Positions 1 to 12,394 of a stretch of DNA of 64,000 nt are shown piece by piece. The translations under genes and the position numbers were made by a program. The notes beneath the pieces were generated by a model. That model saw only the letters and a program-made list of their open reading frames with translations. It searched no databases and was not told the DNA's origin. The first letter of the stretch is position 1. Every line of letters starts with the position of its first letter. Source of the DNA: Telmatactis stephensoni (Eukaryota; Cnidaria; Anthozoa; Actiniaria; Isophelliidae); the NCBI GenBank assembly GCA_029948255.1, contig JALIZF010001708.1, forward strand, positions 434,001 to 498,000, written 5' to 3'.

Positions 1-1989
1 AAGTACAAGTATAAGTTTTCGACAAACAAGCTGACAAACAATAAAATACAAAGCAAAGTAGACCCTTATCTGAAACTTCCAAGTTATAAGAATTTCCTTG
101 AATGGATGTTTACCCTGTATGAACTACATAATTTGCTCCTTGGTTATCTTATTACTTCAGCTTCAAACAACTGGATTGAAAATTTCCAGCAGTTTTATCA
201 AAATGTGATTTTGCATCTGTTGCTTCCACTGTCTTGCTGAAAAGGAAAAAACTATGCTAAGAAAAACAAAGGCTCACAGTGATCCTCTTATCTGCCAAAT
301 TAAAAGACACCAAGAAATAAAGCATTAGTAAGTCCCAGTTAAACTGGTCATTACATTCGTGATCTGTAATAAGCTTCATTGATGACAGATTTGTTAGATC
401 TCCGTTTTACGCAGTTGTGAGCTTTTTTGGACATTTTTGTCCCATTTTTTGAATGCTGTGATTAACCAAAACGGTCATGGCTTACTTGAATCACATTGCA
501 AATTTCTTGATAAGCGTCATATACCTGAAATGCTTGATCAGTTGGATATGGTTGCAAGAGCTGTTGTCACACATACATGCTTTCGATTTATAAAAGTGTG
601 TAGCCTAAAATGTAATTAAATAGAATCGGAAGGGAGTCAGACTAGAGCGACTATGCATTTCTTTGCTCTGCCATATCTATTGGGGGATAAGTTGTGCTGT
701 CTATAATCTACCCAGAGAGATGTAAAAAACAAATATTGTACAGAATACATAAACGAAATGATACAAATAAGGAATTCAAAAAAGTTCATCTTTCTGGACA
801 TCTCTTTAGTATAGAATGTAAACAGTATATTATCAAATAGCACTTTTAGGGGTCTATTGTTTTCACTCACCTGTTGAGTTTTTGTTACATTGAGTTATCC
901 TTTATTGAGTTGAAATGTCTATTATTAAATAAATGCAATTTAACTTTAGCCCGAGACGAAAATAATTTTTTAGAATTAACAAAAATAAGAAAAATGGACT
1001 ATTAATTATGTTTAGTTGATGTTATATTGAGTGTTGAAATATTAACATGAACCAAATATGGAGAAAAAGTGAAAAATTTATTTTAGGTTAACTGCTTATA
1101 GCTGAATAGATACAATTAAGTCGAGTTTATAATAAAGAAGAGGAGTTTTAGCTAACTTTAGATTTAAAAAATGAAATAAGAACAGCAAAAAACAAAAAGG
1201 ATAGCAATGAGTTCATTCACATCACACCCATTCACATCAAACCCAGCAAGAGCAACTAGTAGACCCACCAGATCTTGTAAACAATAGGGATCGGATTTAT
1301 CTCACAACGAAGATTTCAAAATATGAGTGAAGACAGGAGGACTTTGGTTGTCAAAAACTACTTGGCATCCTGGAAGGTGAATTGTTCTTTTCTCGGTGTA
1401 ATTACTTTTAAAAGAATGACATTGAAGACCTTGTAAACTGGGCAACTTCAAATGCAAGTGGTCAAACTCAAAGTATGCAGGTAAAATTGATTATGGTCGA
1501 TGCTACAAGTGTGTGGCAGAGCTTAAACAACTGGCTTCTTACTGCAGTATCCCAGTAGAAGTACTTTTAACTCGTTATATTTGATCAAGAGCAAAGGGAA
1601 ATAATATGCAAAAGGTTGTTAGTAGTCTAGATAAAGTGGCGCGATGGATAAAGGCTATCTAAATTACAGGAATTTGTGTAAACTTTATCCAATGGAGAAG
1701 GATTTATCCTGTGGGTGAGCTTCTACATACAATCGACTAAGTTTTCTTGTTTTCTCTTGTTTGATAACACGTTTTTCATCTGTAGATCCTCAAAAAACTT
1801 GATATCAGCTAACTTTACAGCAAGTGAAGCAAATTGGTATGTTTCATACTGATCAGTGTCATGGTATGGTTCTGGTACCCACACTGCAAAACGTTCTCAA
1901 ATGATTGAGAAGAGTATTGCTCTGATTCTAGTTTATTTGGTCATACTAATTTGCTTCAACTCTTATATTTCCACGACGTCTAATACTAA

Positions 1990-2465
1990 AATCAGAATCA
2001 AAGTTAAAGGAGCATGGCAGCCTTGGGGGTAATTGCCTAATTGACTTACTAGAAAGCAAAAACTTGTTTGGAGTTTCTACAACGACTCTCAACAACATGG
2101 TTTACACAGCTGTTTCAATTTCCCACTTCCCATTTATATACGTTATGCTAATGAGCCCTTATCACACATCCCCAACTCTGCAGTCAGGTCAGCATTAGAA
2201 CTTCTGCCAGACATCATTCTAGAATCATGCAGTGTTCCAGCCAATATAAGCAGGGAATAAGAAAGTTACTGTCCATTTGCAATTGATGCAACAAAAGTGG
2301 AGTTTGAGAGGTCGGTGCCTTTAGAAAATTTAATCCCAGATGATGGTGGTGTATTAGAAAGAGGTGGCATTTGGTTTATGGAATGCTACCATCGTTTCTA
2401 TGGTGTTGATGCACCAGAGCTTTACAGCCGAAATTTTATGAAAACCGACACTCACATCTATGAAT
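1990..2465 (+). pseudogene. Broken copy of the array's 171-codon coding block
   Basis: Matches the open blocks at 8348-8863 and 13308-13823. Compared with them it carries an extra TA pair near 2140 (frameshift) and a TAT-to-TAA change in the segment around 2258 (stop). The protein family is not recognised. The damage, compared with two open copies, suggests this copy is under no constraint. Confidence 0.6.
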
Positions 2466-3563
2466 GATGAAATGGGTACTTTTCACATCTTGCCGTCCAC
2501 CTATATGTCAATAAATTTGGAAAGCCAGAAAGAACAGCAGATATCTATGTTGAAAAGTCAAAGTGGGTCATCAAAGTGGGGACCAGTACAAGAAATGAAT
2601 ATCCTACGTGAGATATTCAGAGTTACATGTAATATTCAACAAAATCTTAAGATGAGGCTCATGAATACACAGATCCAGGGGCAGCCACCCAGACTTAGCT
2701 TTTCCTTTTAAATCTGAACACTGCCCATTCTAGCTGGCTTCTGCCTCGTTTTCCAAGGTACTGTACATGTTTAACTAGTTAGGGTATGCCTATTTCAAAG
2801 AAAAGCCACAGATGTAAATCTACTGCGCTGCAAAGCATTGATACTAGTATTTATGAAACTGAATGCTGTAGTGTGATGTAATATTGGGATACGAGTTTCG
2901 ACTTCTAAGTCTGAGTCATGCTTTTAGTATTCTACTAATTGAACATTTCATCTCAGATTTTGATTAACCAAGCATAGGTTTTGAAAAGAGGATATAAATG
3001 TGTAAAGGTTAATATGCTTTTGGTGTTTTACCATTCCAGCAATTAATAATAGGCCATTTGAATAAAATCTGAATAAGATAGGACATTTGTAAAGCATTCT
3101 GGTAGTTGTAATATAATGACACCATGGTGCAAAGGCCTTTTGCCCAATAAAGAGAGTGCACAAAATGAAAATGAGATCAATAGAATAGAAAAACTAAATC
3201 AATTTAAGAAAAAAGTTAAAAAGTCCATGTTAAGCAATAATCTCATTGTAAGGGAGCTAACAATCAGCCTTGACTATCCAAGAATTTCAACTCTGCAGGC
3301 TGGAAATCATAATGTGGGGTAGGAGGGGCAGGGAATGTGGGAAAATGTTATAATTTGTATTATGTTTGTATATGAGTAGTTCTATTTGTTTATTTTGTAA
3401 TTAATTATGTTATATCGGGGCTCCATTTAAACTAGCTATGTTAAATTGGATGCCCTGTATAAATACTGACCTAAATAAATAAAAAAATAATACATAAAAG
3501 TTAAAAGTCAATTCCTAAACGTCATAATCTATTATGTAATATATGTTTAAATAATTGTTTTAG

Positions 3564-3795
3564 ATACAGTGACTCAGCTTTGTTCAACCTACAAGAAGTG
3601 GCCAAGATAAAATATCTAGGGTGTGTTTGGTTGGATGTCACCAAAAATTATGTCCTTGGGATAAATCAGAAAGATGACGAAAACAATGAGAGTCTGCATA
3701 CATACAAGAACTTCAACAGGGAACAGGCAGATGCTCAAGAATTTCCACTGAAGATCTTTAATGGAGAGGTCTTGAGATTTGCACCTGTGATATGA
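3564..3795 (+). other. Exon-like coding block, copy A (protein family unknown)
   Basis: An open block of about 76 codons follows a T-rich tract ending in TAG, so it resembles a last exon with a 3' splice site at 3561-3563. It ends in TGA at 3793-3795. The peptide has a hydrophobic start (YLGCVWLDVTKNYVLGIN) and a charged middle. The same block in copy B (9423-9654) differs by very few bases. Copy C has lost about 57 bp inside it. I cannot assign a function. The exon reading rests on the splice-like signal and on conservation between copies. Confidence 0.45.
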
Positions 3796-5039
3796 GCCCA
3801 TAGAGACTTAAAAAACAACATTTTAAGTGTTGGGTAAAAGTTTTTTTTGCAAAACTGGTTTTGGTAAACACGGAATCAAATTACAACACAACTTTCTTTC
3901 TTTCCTTTCTTTTCTTTTCTTTTTCGTTCCTTTTTTCCCCCCTTTTATTTTTCCTTCTCCAGTTCTTGTCGATCTTCTGAAAATCCTTCTGAAAGTTCCA
4001 TGTGTTCAGGGGAACAGCAGCAGAGGAATTTGCTGAATCCCAAAGAGATAAGGCCATTCTCTTTGGGGAAAATAGACAACCATTCATGGCAGTTACAGTT
4101 ATGACGTTTTCGTGTAAGTACATCATAACATCTTTCATAACCTTTTGCAGTAGAACACAGAAAATAAAACTATTCTTTTTAATATTAATATTCAAAAATA
4201 TGCCATGTGTCTCATTACTTATCCTCATTGGAATACGAAATATCTTGTCATAAAAAAAATGAAATCTATATTTAATTCCTCAGGTCGAGCCAATGATGGA
4301 GTTCCAGTGATAGTCCTCTTGGAACATTTTGCTAATGGGTGCAGTAGACCAAATAGTAAAAAAAACAATTCAATATTTATTTTTAATATTCAAAAATGTC
4401 ATGTGTTAAAAATATATATGCTTAATTATATCCATGATATTGAAATAGAAAATTCTCAAAAACAGTTATTACCTGCTGGTGTCGACAAAAAAATGATAAA
4501 TTGGTTTGTCATGCCATCAAGAATGTCAGATATGTATTATGATATTGAGTAGCCTTTGAGATGCCATTAAACCTCTATTCCAACAAAAAGTCCTTATAAT
4601 GTACAAGGCATTATAATGTACAAGTTTTTGATTTACCATCTCATAATAGTGGCTGATTTGGCACTAATACGAGATGAAAGTAGTAGCCTCTATTTATTAC
4701 AATTGCAACTACATTTCAATTTTAAACATTCTATAAGAGCAACACATTTCAAACAAGTTAATGTAGTAATAAGTTATTGTAGTCTTGAATTTCTGATATT
4801 CGTGAAATGGATGCACGCGGGAGGTTGCTAAGCACAAAGAAGCATAGCTTTCTAAATGAAAGTAAAGATTTTTCCATCAATACAAGTCATTTTTTTTTCT
4901 TCTTCTTCTTATTTGAGAGTAAAATTGTCAATTGTCTCACTGGTGTAATTTGATTGACATCCGTCTCAATGCTTATTTTCAAATGAGACTTTCAACTTTA
5001 CAGGTTGCACCTCAATGATAACAGTAGTAACTAAATGCA

Positions 5040-6553
5040 TCATATTTCAGTCCGATCTCTTCTCCTGCTTTTAGAAGTGCACCAGAAGTGGGGAGGAAGA
5101 TATCTTCAGATATCATTCTTTTACAACAAAACCTTGTGATTTCTTTTAGGTTGATCTTTATTGATCAAGTCAAGAAGGAGACAGTAGACCAAAAGGTAGA
5201 TATCCAAAAGCTAAAATGAATTTACAAGCCACAAATATGGCATCAGAGTTGCATCGGTTTCAAATTGACATGTTCAGCACTGGTACTCAGCCAGTTCTGC
5301 GAACTATTGACGCCAAACGTCACTGTTCCTGATGGTGAAACTTGTGATTTTTTTAGTTTTATGGCAGTGACTTTCGTTGGAGCATACTGCTGAGATCATT
5401 CAGAGTTGATGCCCTGTTCACTTTGCAACAAGCTCCATGCATCTTCAGCATTATGTATTCCTGCATATTTTGACCATCATCTACCTTATAAATCTTATAC
5501 ATGGGAGCACTTTGGATTCCATTTCGTTTACAAGAATTACTGCTTTTTAGTTAAGGTAATTCCGTAGTTTTGCAGTGTGCATCTCTACTGAGCATCAAAA
5601 TCATGCAAGCTTTTGTCTTATGAAGTTTTGAACAGTAGACACGCTTTAAGAGGTGCTATAGTGGTTACTCGCCTTAGTCCTCTTCGGTCACAGGCTGTTT
5701 ACATCTTGTTTCACACTTTAGCGCATCGTAGCGCGGAAACGAGCACGGCCACCTATTCTTTTCATTTTTGCAAATCAACGGTAATAAGGTTCTCTATCAT
5801 ATATATAATTATAGTCAAGATTCCATTTCCAGTTTTTTAGATATTTTACAAAACGTGCGGTCAGAAGGTGCTTTCATGCTGCTTCAAGAACTCATACTAT
5901 CAACCAATTTTACCAACTTTCTTGTAGCAAACACATTTTTACAACATTTCATTGTATCATAATACTAGGCTATTGACCAAAGAGAGAAGATGAGCTCATA
6001 TTAGTCAGCTAGCGCTGCTCAGATTTAAGAAATTAATTATTTTTGACACGATTTTGATCTACGAATCTTGAGTCCTCAAGACACAATAAATGGTGTACTT
6101 TAAATCAATCTAGCGCAAAAACGGCTATGGTGACCCCCAATTTTTATTTCATTTTTGGGATAAGCAACTCAAAAATTATCACTGTGTGAAGTTTTATAAG
6201 AATTCCATTTCTAGTTTTATTTCTACGGAATTACCTTAATTCGGGGAGACAGGATAGAAAATAACTTTTTCTCTTTTTAAGATCTTGGGGCAAGAAGTCT
6301 TTGTCACTTCTTTACAGGTTTGTTTTAGCTATATCTCAATGGCTATTATTTTTTAGCCTCAAAATTTTCTAGTGGAATACAATGGCTATTATTAAGCCAG
6401 CACAAAAGTGTTAGATTGTACTATCGACACTGTCAAAGAATTCAAGGACACAATAGTCATTTCTTCATCAAATTTAATCTGTTCCTCAACAATCCATGAG
6501 CTGTATGCAAAACAGGAAATCATTGTCTTGATTTTTTTGTAGTTATAGCCATG
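5040..6553 (+). repeat. Distal part of array unit, copy A
   Basis: Covers the end of the unit, with related sequence at 17000-18590 and 31216-32600. It includes a shortened version of the coding block seen in full at 17540-17850: TGTTCAGCACTGGTACTCAG is shared, but A lacks about 320 bp after the GACGCCAAA. The stretch 5580-6240 is largely specific to copy A and I see no gene in it. Confidence 0.6.
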
Positions 6554-7628
6554 AGCAGTTTTATCAAAATGTGATTTTGCATCGTTGCTCCCACTGTCTT
6601 GCTGATCATGAATGAAGCAGTGAACTGCAATGTGAAGTTGTGAAAAGGAAAAAACTATGCTAAGAAAAACAAAGGTTCACAGTGATCCTCGTATTTGCCA
6701 AATTAAAAGACAACAAGAAATAAAAAAATAGTAAGTCCCAGTTAAACTGGTCCTCATATTTGTGATCTGTAATAAGCTTGATTGATAAAAGATTTGTTAG
6801 ATATCCGTTTTATGCAGTTGTGAGCTTTTTGGGACATTTCTGTCCCATTTTTTTAAAGCTTTGATTAACGTTTTGGTCGTGGCTTACTTGAATCACATTA
6901 CAAATTTCTTGATAAGCGTTATATACCTGAAATGCTTGATCAGTTGGATATGGTTGCAAGAGCTGTTGTCACACATACATGCTTTTGATTTTTAAAAGTG
7001 TGTAGCCTAAAATGCAGTTAAATAGAATCGGAAGGGAGTCAGACTAGAGCGACTATGCATTTCTTCGCTCTGCCATATCTATTGGGGGATAAGTTGTGCT
7101 GTCTATAATCTACCCAAAGAGATGTCAAAAAACAAATATTGTACAGAATGCATAAACGAAATGATACAAATAAGGAATTCAAAAAAGTTCATCTTTGTGG
7201 ACATCTCTCTGGAATAGAATGTAAACAGTATATTATCAAATAGCACTTTTAGGGGTATATTGTTTTCACTCACCTGTTGAGTTTTTGTTACAATGAGTTA
7301 TCCTTTATTGAGTTGAAATGTTTATTATTAAATAAATGCAATTGAACATTAGCCCGAGACGAAAATATTTTTTTAGAATGAACAAAAATTAGAAAAATGA
7401 GACTTTTAATTATGTTTAGTTGATGTTATATTGAGTGTTGAAATATTAACATGAACCAAAAATGGAGAAAAACAAGTGAAAAATTTATTTTAGGTTAACT
7501 GTTTATAGCTGAATAGATACAATTAAGTCGAGTTTATAATAAAGAAGAGGAGTTTTAGCTAAGTTTAGATTTTTAAAAAAATGAAATGAGAACACCAAAA
7601 AAGAAAAAGGATAGCAATGAATTAGGGC

Positions 7629-7972
7629 ACCCATTCACATCAAACCCAGCAAGATCAACTAGTAGACCCACCAGATCTTGTAAACAATAGGGATCGGATT
7701 TATCTCACAACGAAGATTTCTAAATATGAGTGAAGACAGGAGGACTTTGGTTGTCAAAAGCTACTTGGCATCCTGGAAGGTGAGTTGTTCTTTTCACGGT
7801 GTAATTACTTTTGCAAGAACAACATTGAAGACCTTGTAAACTGGGCAACTTCAAATGCAAGTGGTCAAACTCAAAGTATGCAGGTAAAATTGATTATGGT
7901 CAATGCTACAAGTGTGTGGCAGAGCTTAAAAAACTTGCTTCTTACTGTAGTTTCCCAGTAGAAGTACTTTTA
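7629..7972 (+). other. Array coding block 1 (protein family unknown)
   Basis: A long + frame runs from the region CCAGATCTTGTAAACAAT to a TAG near 7950, interrupted by one TGA near 7729. It encodes a segment containing EDLVNWATSNASGQTQSMQ. The matching block in copy D (20693-20880) has no stop at the TGA position, so the ancestral frame was probably open. The same block occurs at 1250-1560 (A) and 12590-12920 (C). The product is not recognised. Confidence 0.4.
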
Positions 7973-8347
7973 ACTCGTTATATTTGATCAAGAGCAAAGG
8001 AAAATAATATGCAAAAGGTTGTTAGTAGTCTAGATAAAGTGGCGCGATGGATAAGGGCTATCTAAATTACATGAATTTGTGTACATTTATCCAATGGAGA
8101 AGGATTTATCCTGTGGGTGAGCTACATACAACTGACTCAGTTCTCTTGTTTTCTCTTGTTTGATAACACGTTTTTCATTACAGATCCTCAAAAAACTTTA
8201 TAGCAGCTAACTTTACATCAAGTGGAGCAAATTGGTATGTTTCATACTGATCAGTGTCATGGTATGGTTCTGGTACCCACACTGCAAAACGTCCTCAAAT
8301 GATTGAGAAGAGTATTGCTCTGATTCTAGTTTATTTGGTCATACTAA

Positions 8348-8863
8348 TTTGCTTCAACTCTTATATTTCCACGACGTCTAATACTAAAATCAGGATCAAA
8401 GTTAAAGGAGCATGGCAGCCTTGGGGGTAATTGCCTAATTGACTTACTAGAAAGCGAAAACTTGTTTGGAGTTTCTACAACGACTCTCAACAACATGGTT
8501 TACACAGCTGTTTCAATTTCCCACTTCCCATTTATACGTTATGCTAATGAGCCCTTATCACACATCCCCAACTCTGCAGTCAGGTCAGCATTAGAACTTC
8601 TGCCAGACATCATTCTAGAATCATGCAGTGTTCCAGCCAATATAAGCAGGGAATATGAAAGTTACTGTCCATTTGCAATTGATGCAAAAAAAGTGGAGTT
8701 TGAGAGATCGGTGCCTTTAGAAAATTTAATCCCAGATGATGGTGGTGTATTAGAAAGAGGTGGCATTTGGTTTATGGAATGCTACCATCGTTTACATGGT
8801 GTTGATGCACCAGAGCTTTACAGCCGAAATTTTATGAAAACCGACACTCACATCTATGAATGA
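8348..8863 (+). other. Array coding block 2, open in copy B (protein family unknown)
   Basis: Open for 171 codons on the + strand with a TGA at 8861-8863. There is no convincing ATG at its start, so it is more likely an exon or a remnant than a full gene. The peptide is evenly mixed in composition, with no obvious membrane segment. Recognisable stretches are NCLIDLLESENLFGVSTTT and FMECYHRLHGVDAPELY. The copy at 13308-13823 is also open and changes one residue (R to H in ECYHRLHG). I cannot name the family. A protein search seeded with this block would be the first thing to run. Confidence 0.5.
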
Positions 8864-9422
8864 CGAAATGGGTACTTTTCACATCTTGCCGTCCAGTGCC
8901 AATTGTTCCAGTATTTTCAAGAGGGAATAAAAATCTGAATAAGATAGGACATTTGTAAAGCATTCTGGTAGTTGTAATATAATGACGCCATGGTGCCATT
9001 GCCCGATAAAGAGAGTGCACAAAATGAAAATGAGATCAATAAATAGAAAAACTAAATCAATTTTTAAAAAAAGTTAAAAAGTCCATGTTAAGCAATAATC
9101 TCATTGTAAGGGAGCTAACAATCAGCCTTGACTATCCAAGAATTTCAACTCTGCAGGCTGGAAATCATAATGTGGGGTAGGAGGGGCAGGGAATGTGGGA
9201 AAATGTTATAATTTGTATTATGTTTGTATATGAGTAGTTCTATTTGTTTATTTTGTAATTAATTATGTTATATCGGGGCTCCATTTAAACTAGCTATGTT
9301 AAATTGGATGCCCTGTATAAATATTGACCTAAATAAATAAAAATAATAATACATAAAAGTTAAAAGTCAATTCCTAAACGTCATAATCTATTATGTAATA
9401 TATGTTTAAATAATTGTTTTAG

Positions 9423-9654
9423 ATACAGTGACTCAGCTTTGTTCAACCTACAAGAAGTGGCCAAGATAAAATATCTAGGGTGTGTTTGGTTGGATGTCAC
9501 CAAAAATTATGTCCTTGGGATAAATCAGAAAGGTGATGAAAACAATGAGAGTCTGCATACATACAAGAACTTCAACAGGGAACAGGCAGATGCTCAAGAA
9601 TTTCCACTGAAGATCTTTAATGGAGAGGTCTTGAGATTTGCACCTGTGATATGA
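9423..9654 (+). other. Exon-like coding block, copy B
   Basis: Equivalent of 3564-3795 in copy A at offset 5859. It has the same T-rich tract ending in TAG just upstream and the same TGA at the end. One visible change is Asp to Gly within INQKGDENNES. Function unknown. Confidence 0.45.
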
Positions 9655-10880
9655 GCCCATAGAGACTTAAAAAACAACATTTTAAGTGTTGGGTAAAAGT
9701 TTTTTTCGCAAAACTGGTTTTGGTAAACACGGAATCAAATTACAACACAACTTTCTTTCTTTCCTTTCTTTTCTTTTCTTTTTCGTTCCTTTTTTCCCCC
9801 CTTTTATTTTTCCTTCTCCAGTTCTTGTCGATCTTCTGAAAATCCTTCTGAAAGTTCCATGTGTTCAGGGGAACAGCAGCAGAGGAATTTGCTGAATCCC
9901 AAAGAGATAAGGCCATTCTCTTTGGGGAAAATAGACAACCATTCATGGCAGTTACAGTTATGACGTTTTCGTGTAAGTACATCATAACATCTTTCATAAC
10001 CTTTTGCAGTAGAACACAGAAAATAAAACTATTCTTTTTAATATTAATATTCAAAAATATGCCATGTGTCTCATTACTTATCCTCATTGGAATACGAAAT
10101 ATCTTGTCATAAAAAAAATGAAATCTATATTTAATTCCTCAGGTCGAGCCAATGATGGAGTTCCAGTGATAGTCCTCTTGGAACATTTTGCTAATGGGTG
10201 CAGTAGACCAAATAGTAAAAAAAACAATTCAATATTTATTTTTAATATTCAAAAATGTCATGTGTTAAAAATATATATGCTTAATTATATCCATGATATT
10301 GAAATAGAAAATTCTCAAAAACAGTTATTACCTGCTGGTGTCGACAAAAAAATGATAAATTGGTTTGTCATGCCATCAAGAATGTCAGATATGTATTATG
10401 ATATTGAGTAGCCTTTGAGATGCCATTAAACCTCTATTCCAACAAAAAGTCCTTATAATGTACAAGGCACTAGAGTTTTTGATTTACCATCTCATAATAG
10501 TGGCTGATTTGGCACTAATACGAGATGAAAGTAGTAGCCTCTATTTATTACAATTGCAACTACATTTCAATTTTAAACATTCTATAAGAGCAACACATTT
10601 CAAACAAGTTAATGTAGTAATAAGTTATTGTAGTCTTGAATTTCTGATATTCGTGAAATGGATGCACGCGGGAGGTTGCTAAGCACAAAGAAGCATAGCT
10701 TTCTAAATGAAAGTAAAGATTTTTCCATCAATACAAGTCATTTTTTTTTTTTCTTCTTATTTGAGAGTAAAATTGTCAATTGTCTCACTGGTGTAATTTG
10801 ATTGACATCCGTCTCAATCAGGAGGGAGGGGGAGACTATTGTTTTACGAGTGGCATTTCCGTTTGATCATAACTACCAGT

Positions 10881-10890
10881 GTGACGTCAC
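10881..10890. promoter_or_regulatory. CRE-like palindrome
   Basis: GTGACGTCAC contains the CREB/ATF core TGACGTCA. It lies in the CpG-containing start of the non-array segment, about 120 bp before a possible 5' splice site. Promoter activity is inference only. Confidence 0.3.
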
Positions 10891-11518
10891 TTAGTAACCA
10901 AATAATCGTTTCGCGTCGCTTCAGTTCAGTTTAGCGTCATTCCGCCAAGTGAGCATAAAGAATAAGTCAAGAGATCACTATTGTTACACATATTAACCTA
11001 ATAACTGTAAGTCTGTGTTCTTTGTATTCCTAATAAGTGTCTTGTGTTGTGCTTTTTGTTTTTTAATCAAATTATTTGCCGTTTTTAATATATTTCTTTT
11101 GCGGGCCATTCTCGGAACGTCCGGTTTTCATCTCGTTTCGTGAATAGCTTAAGTTTTGAAATCGTATTTTTGTCATAAAACATACCACAAAATCTTCCCA
11201 TAATAGGTCTCATTGCTAGATAACATATCTTTAAGATTTTTGCAATTTTGCCGTGTTTTATTTCGCCATTCCTTGTATCAATCCCTTGAAGTACGAGAGA
11301 TCTGAAATCGATCGATTGTCGTTTGTTGTCTCGGTACAATATTCATCCTATTAAGACTACGCTTACAGAATTTCTGCCGATTAAAAACTTTTTGCCGTTG
11401 AAGTTTGAGCTCTGGATTGTAGTAATTTTTGCTTTTCATTGAATGCCCGTTTGTTGTTGAATAATTGTTATTGAACACTGTATTGTACTGTTTGTTGTTT
11501 AATATCATTTGTTGCATT

Positions 11519-11791
11519 GCAAAAATATTGTTTATAATTGAATGTTAATGCATGTTGATATATTGTTAAAATTTGTTGCTAAATGAAACTGTTGATGTTA
11601 TGATAAATTGCAAAAATATTGTTTATAGTTGAATGTTAATGCATGTTGATGTATTGTTAAAATTTGTTGCTAAATGAAACTGTTGATGTTATGATAAATT
11701 GCAAAAATATTGTTTATAATTGAATGTTAATGCATGTTGATGTATTGTTAAAATTTGTTGCTAAATGAAACTGTTGTTGTAATGATAAAAT
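11519..11791. repeat. 91-bp tandem repeat, 3 copies
   Basis: Three head-to-tail copies begin at 11519, 11610 and 11701 (GCAAAAATATTGTTTATA...). They differ at a few positions and the third decays at its end near 11785. Each unit is AT-rich and ends near TGTTATGATAAATT. It lies just upstream of the ubiquitin-like ORF. Confidence 0.9.
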
Positions 11792-11956
11792 GTCCTTAAT
11801 GCACTTTTCAATGTTTTAAAACTGTACTATAACAAAGGCTTAATCTCTTGACAAGTTTCAATTTTTCTCAATAGAAAACATAAACATTTTCATTGAAAGT
11901 TTTCCTATTGTATTTTTTGTATAGCTGAAGACAAATCTACTTCAGGCTACAAAGCA

Positions 11957-12394
11957 ATGAAAACATATTGTTTTTTGACCTGTTTGACAGGTATTTTGTT
12001 GCTTACTAACTTCACATCACCATGCCTTTACTTTATTTCCTTTTTGGCAATGATGGTGTTATTGTTAATGCTCCTCAAATGGGTCTTTCAAGGATTTCCT
12101 TATTATAGTAACTATTTTTCAAATAATGCAATAAAAGTTACTTTAACAGATCTGCAAGGGAAATTTTGTGTGCTTAGTGTCAATCAATCTTCAACTATTG
12201 ATGACATGAGATCTCAAATAAATAATACTTATAAAATAACAAATTCAGTTTATTGGCTGTCTTGCTGTGGCAAACCTTTGCGCAATTCATTACGAGTAGA
12301 TGCTATTTCGGGGCATATTTTCATGAATGGACGTCTTTTGGGAGGGACTAAGTGCTGCATACGAGGGTGTTCAAATGAGAACATGTTATATTGA
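11957..12394 (+). CDS. Ubiquitin-like ORF ending in a Gly-Gly motif, truncated
   Basis: A 145-codon ORF. Residues 20-45 are strongly hydrophobic and could be a membrane segment or translated intron. Residues 59-130 read like a ubiquitin fold: strand IKVTLTDLQG, strand plus helix VLSVNQSSTIDDMRSQI, a core region with GKPLR, and a final strand closing with NGRLLGG. In ubiquitin the C-terminus is RLRGG, so the di-glycine sits where expected. After GG follows a Cys-rich tail (TKCCIRGC). The frame runs only 11 bp into array copy C at 12384, so its natural 3' end is probably lost. I infer a UBL fused to, or cleaved from, a downstream Cys-rich domain. Catalytic use of the GG is unproven. Confidence 0.5.
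   Translation: MKTYCFLTCLTGILLLTNFTSPCLYFISFLAMMVLLLMLLKWVFQGFPYYSNYFSNNAIKVTLTDLQGKFCVLSVNQSSTIDDMRSQINNTYKITNSVYWLSCCGKPLRNSLRVDAISGHIFMNGRLLGGTKCCIRGCSNENMLY

Larger units (their letters stand above)
1..6553 (+). repeat. Array repeat unit, copy A (5' end cut by window)
   Basis: First copy of a repeat unit of about 6.4 kb. The segment near 187 (TTTTATCAAAATGTG) recurs near 6555, marking the next unit. Exon-like coding blocks lie on the + strand in the order: 60-240, 1230-1560, 1990-2465, 3564-3795, 4020-4112, 4285-4360, 5260-5520. Copy A is the most decayed in its first half. Its 2000-2465 block has a frameshift near 2140 and a stop near 2258. From about 3070 to 4830 it is nearly identical to copy B. 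It also has about 560 bp after 2495 that B and C lack. No terminal inverted repeats were seen, so I call it a tandem segmental repeat rather than a named transposon. Confidence 0.8.
6554..10818 (+). repeat. Array repeat unit, copy B (3' truncated)
   Basis: Second copy. It is collinear with copy C at a constant offset of 4960 bp from about 7424 to 14457, with only scattered substitutions. From 9424 to 10740 it is nearly identical to copy A at an offset of 5859. It breaks off at 10818, in the middle of a sequence that continues in A and C (after GACATCCGTCTCAAT). B therefore resembles C in its left part and A in its right part, as expected from recent duplication with unequal exchange or gene conversion. 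Confidence 0.8.
10819..12383. other. Non-array segment between copies B and C
   Basis: This 1.57-kb stretch has no counterpart in the other array copies. It starts with a G-rich run (GGAGGGAGGGGGAGA), then a GTGACGTCAC palindrome at 10881-10890 (a CRE-type site), a short CpG-containing stretch and a candidate 5' splice site GTAAGT at 11008-11013. It continues with AT-rich sequence, a 91-bp tandem repeat and a ubiquitin-like ORF. The order (CRE-like site, CpG-containing leader, donor, later ORF) looks like the 5' end of a gene, but no terminal repeats or target duplications define the segment. Confidence 0.5.

Noticed and set aside
3881..4228. Minus-strand open frames duplicated in copies A and B
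   Set aside because: They lie opposite the + strand block with better splice signals; their Lys/Arg-rich ends come from translating a T/C-rich tract.
4205..4552. 115-codon open frame repeated at 10064-10411
   Set aside because: It crosses the likely splice signal and poly-A runs; identity between copies only reflects the recent duplication.
7780..7817. A 38-bp intron between GTGAGT and TTGCAAG in copy B
   Set aside because: Too short for an animal intron; a continuous reading frame runs across it instead.
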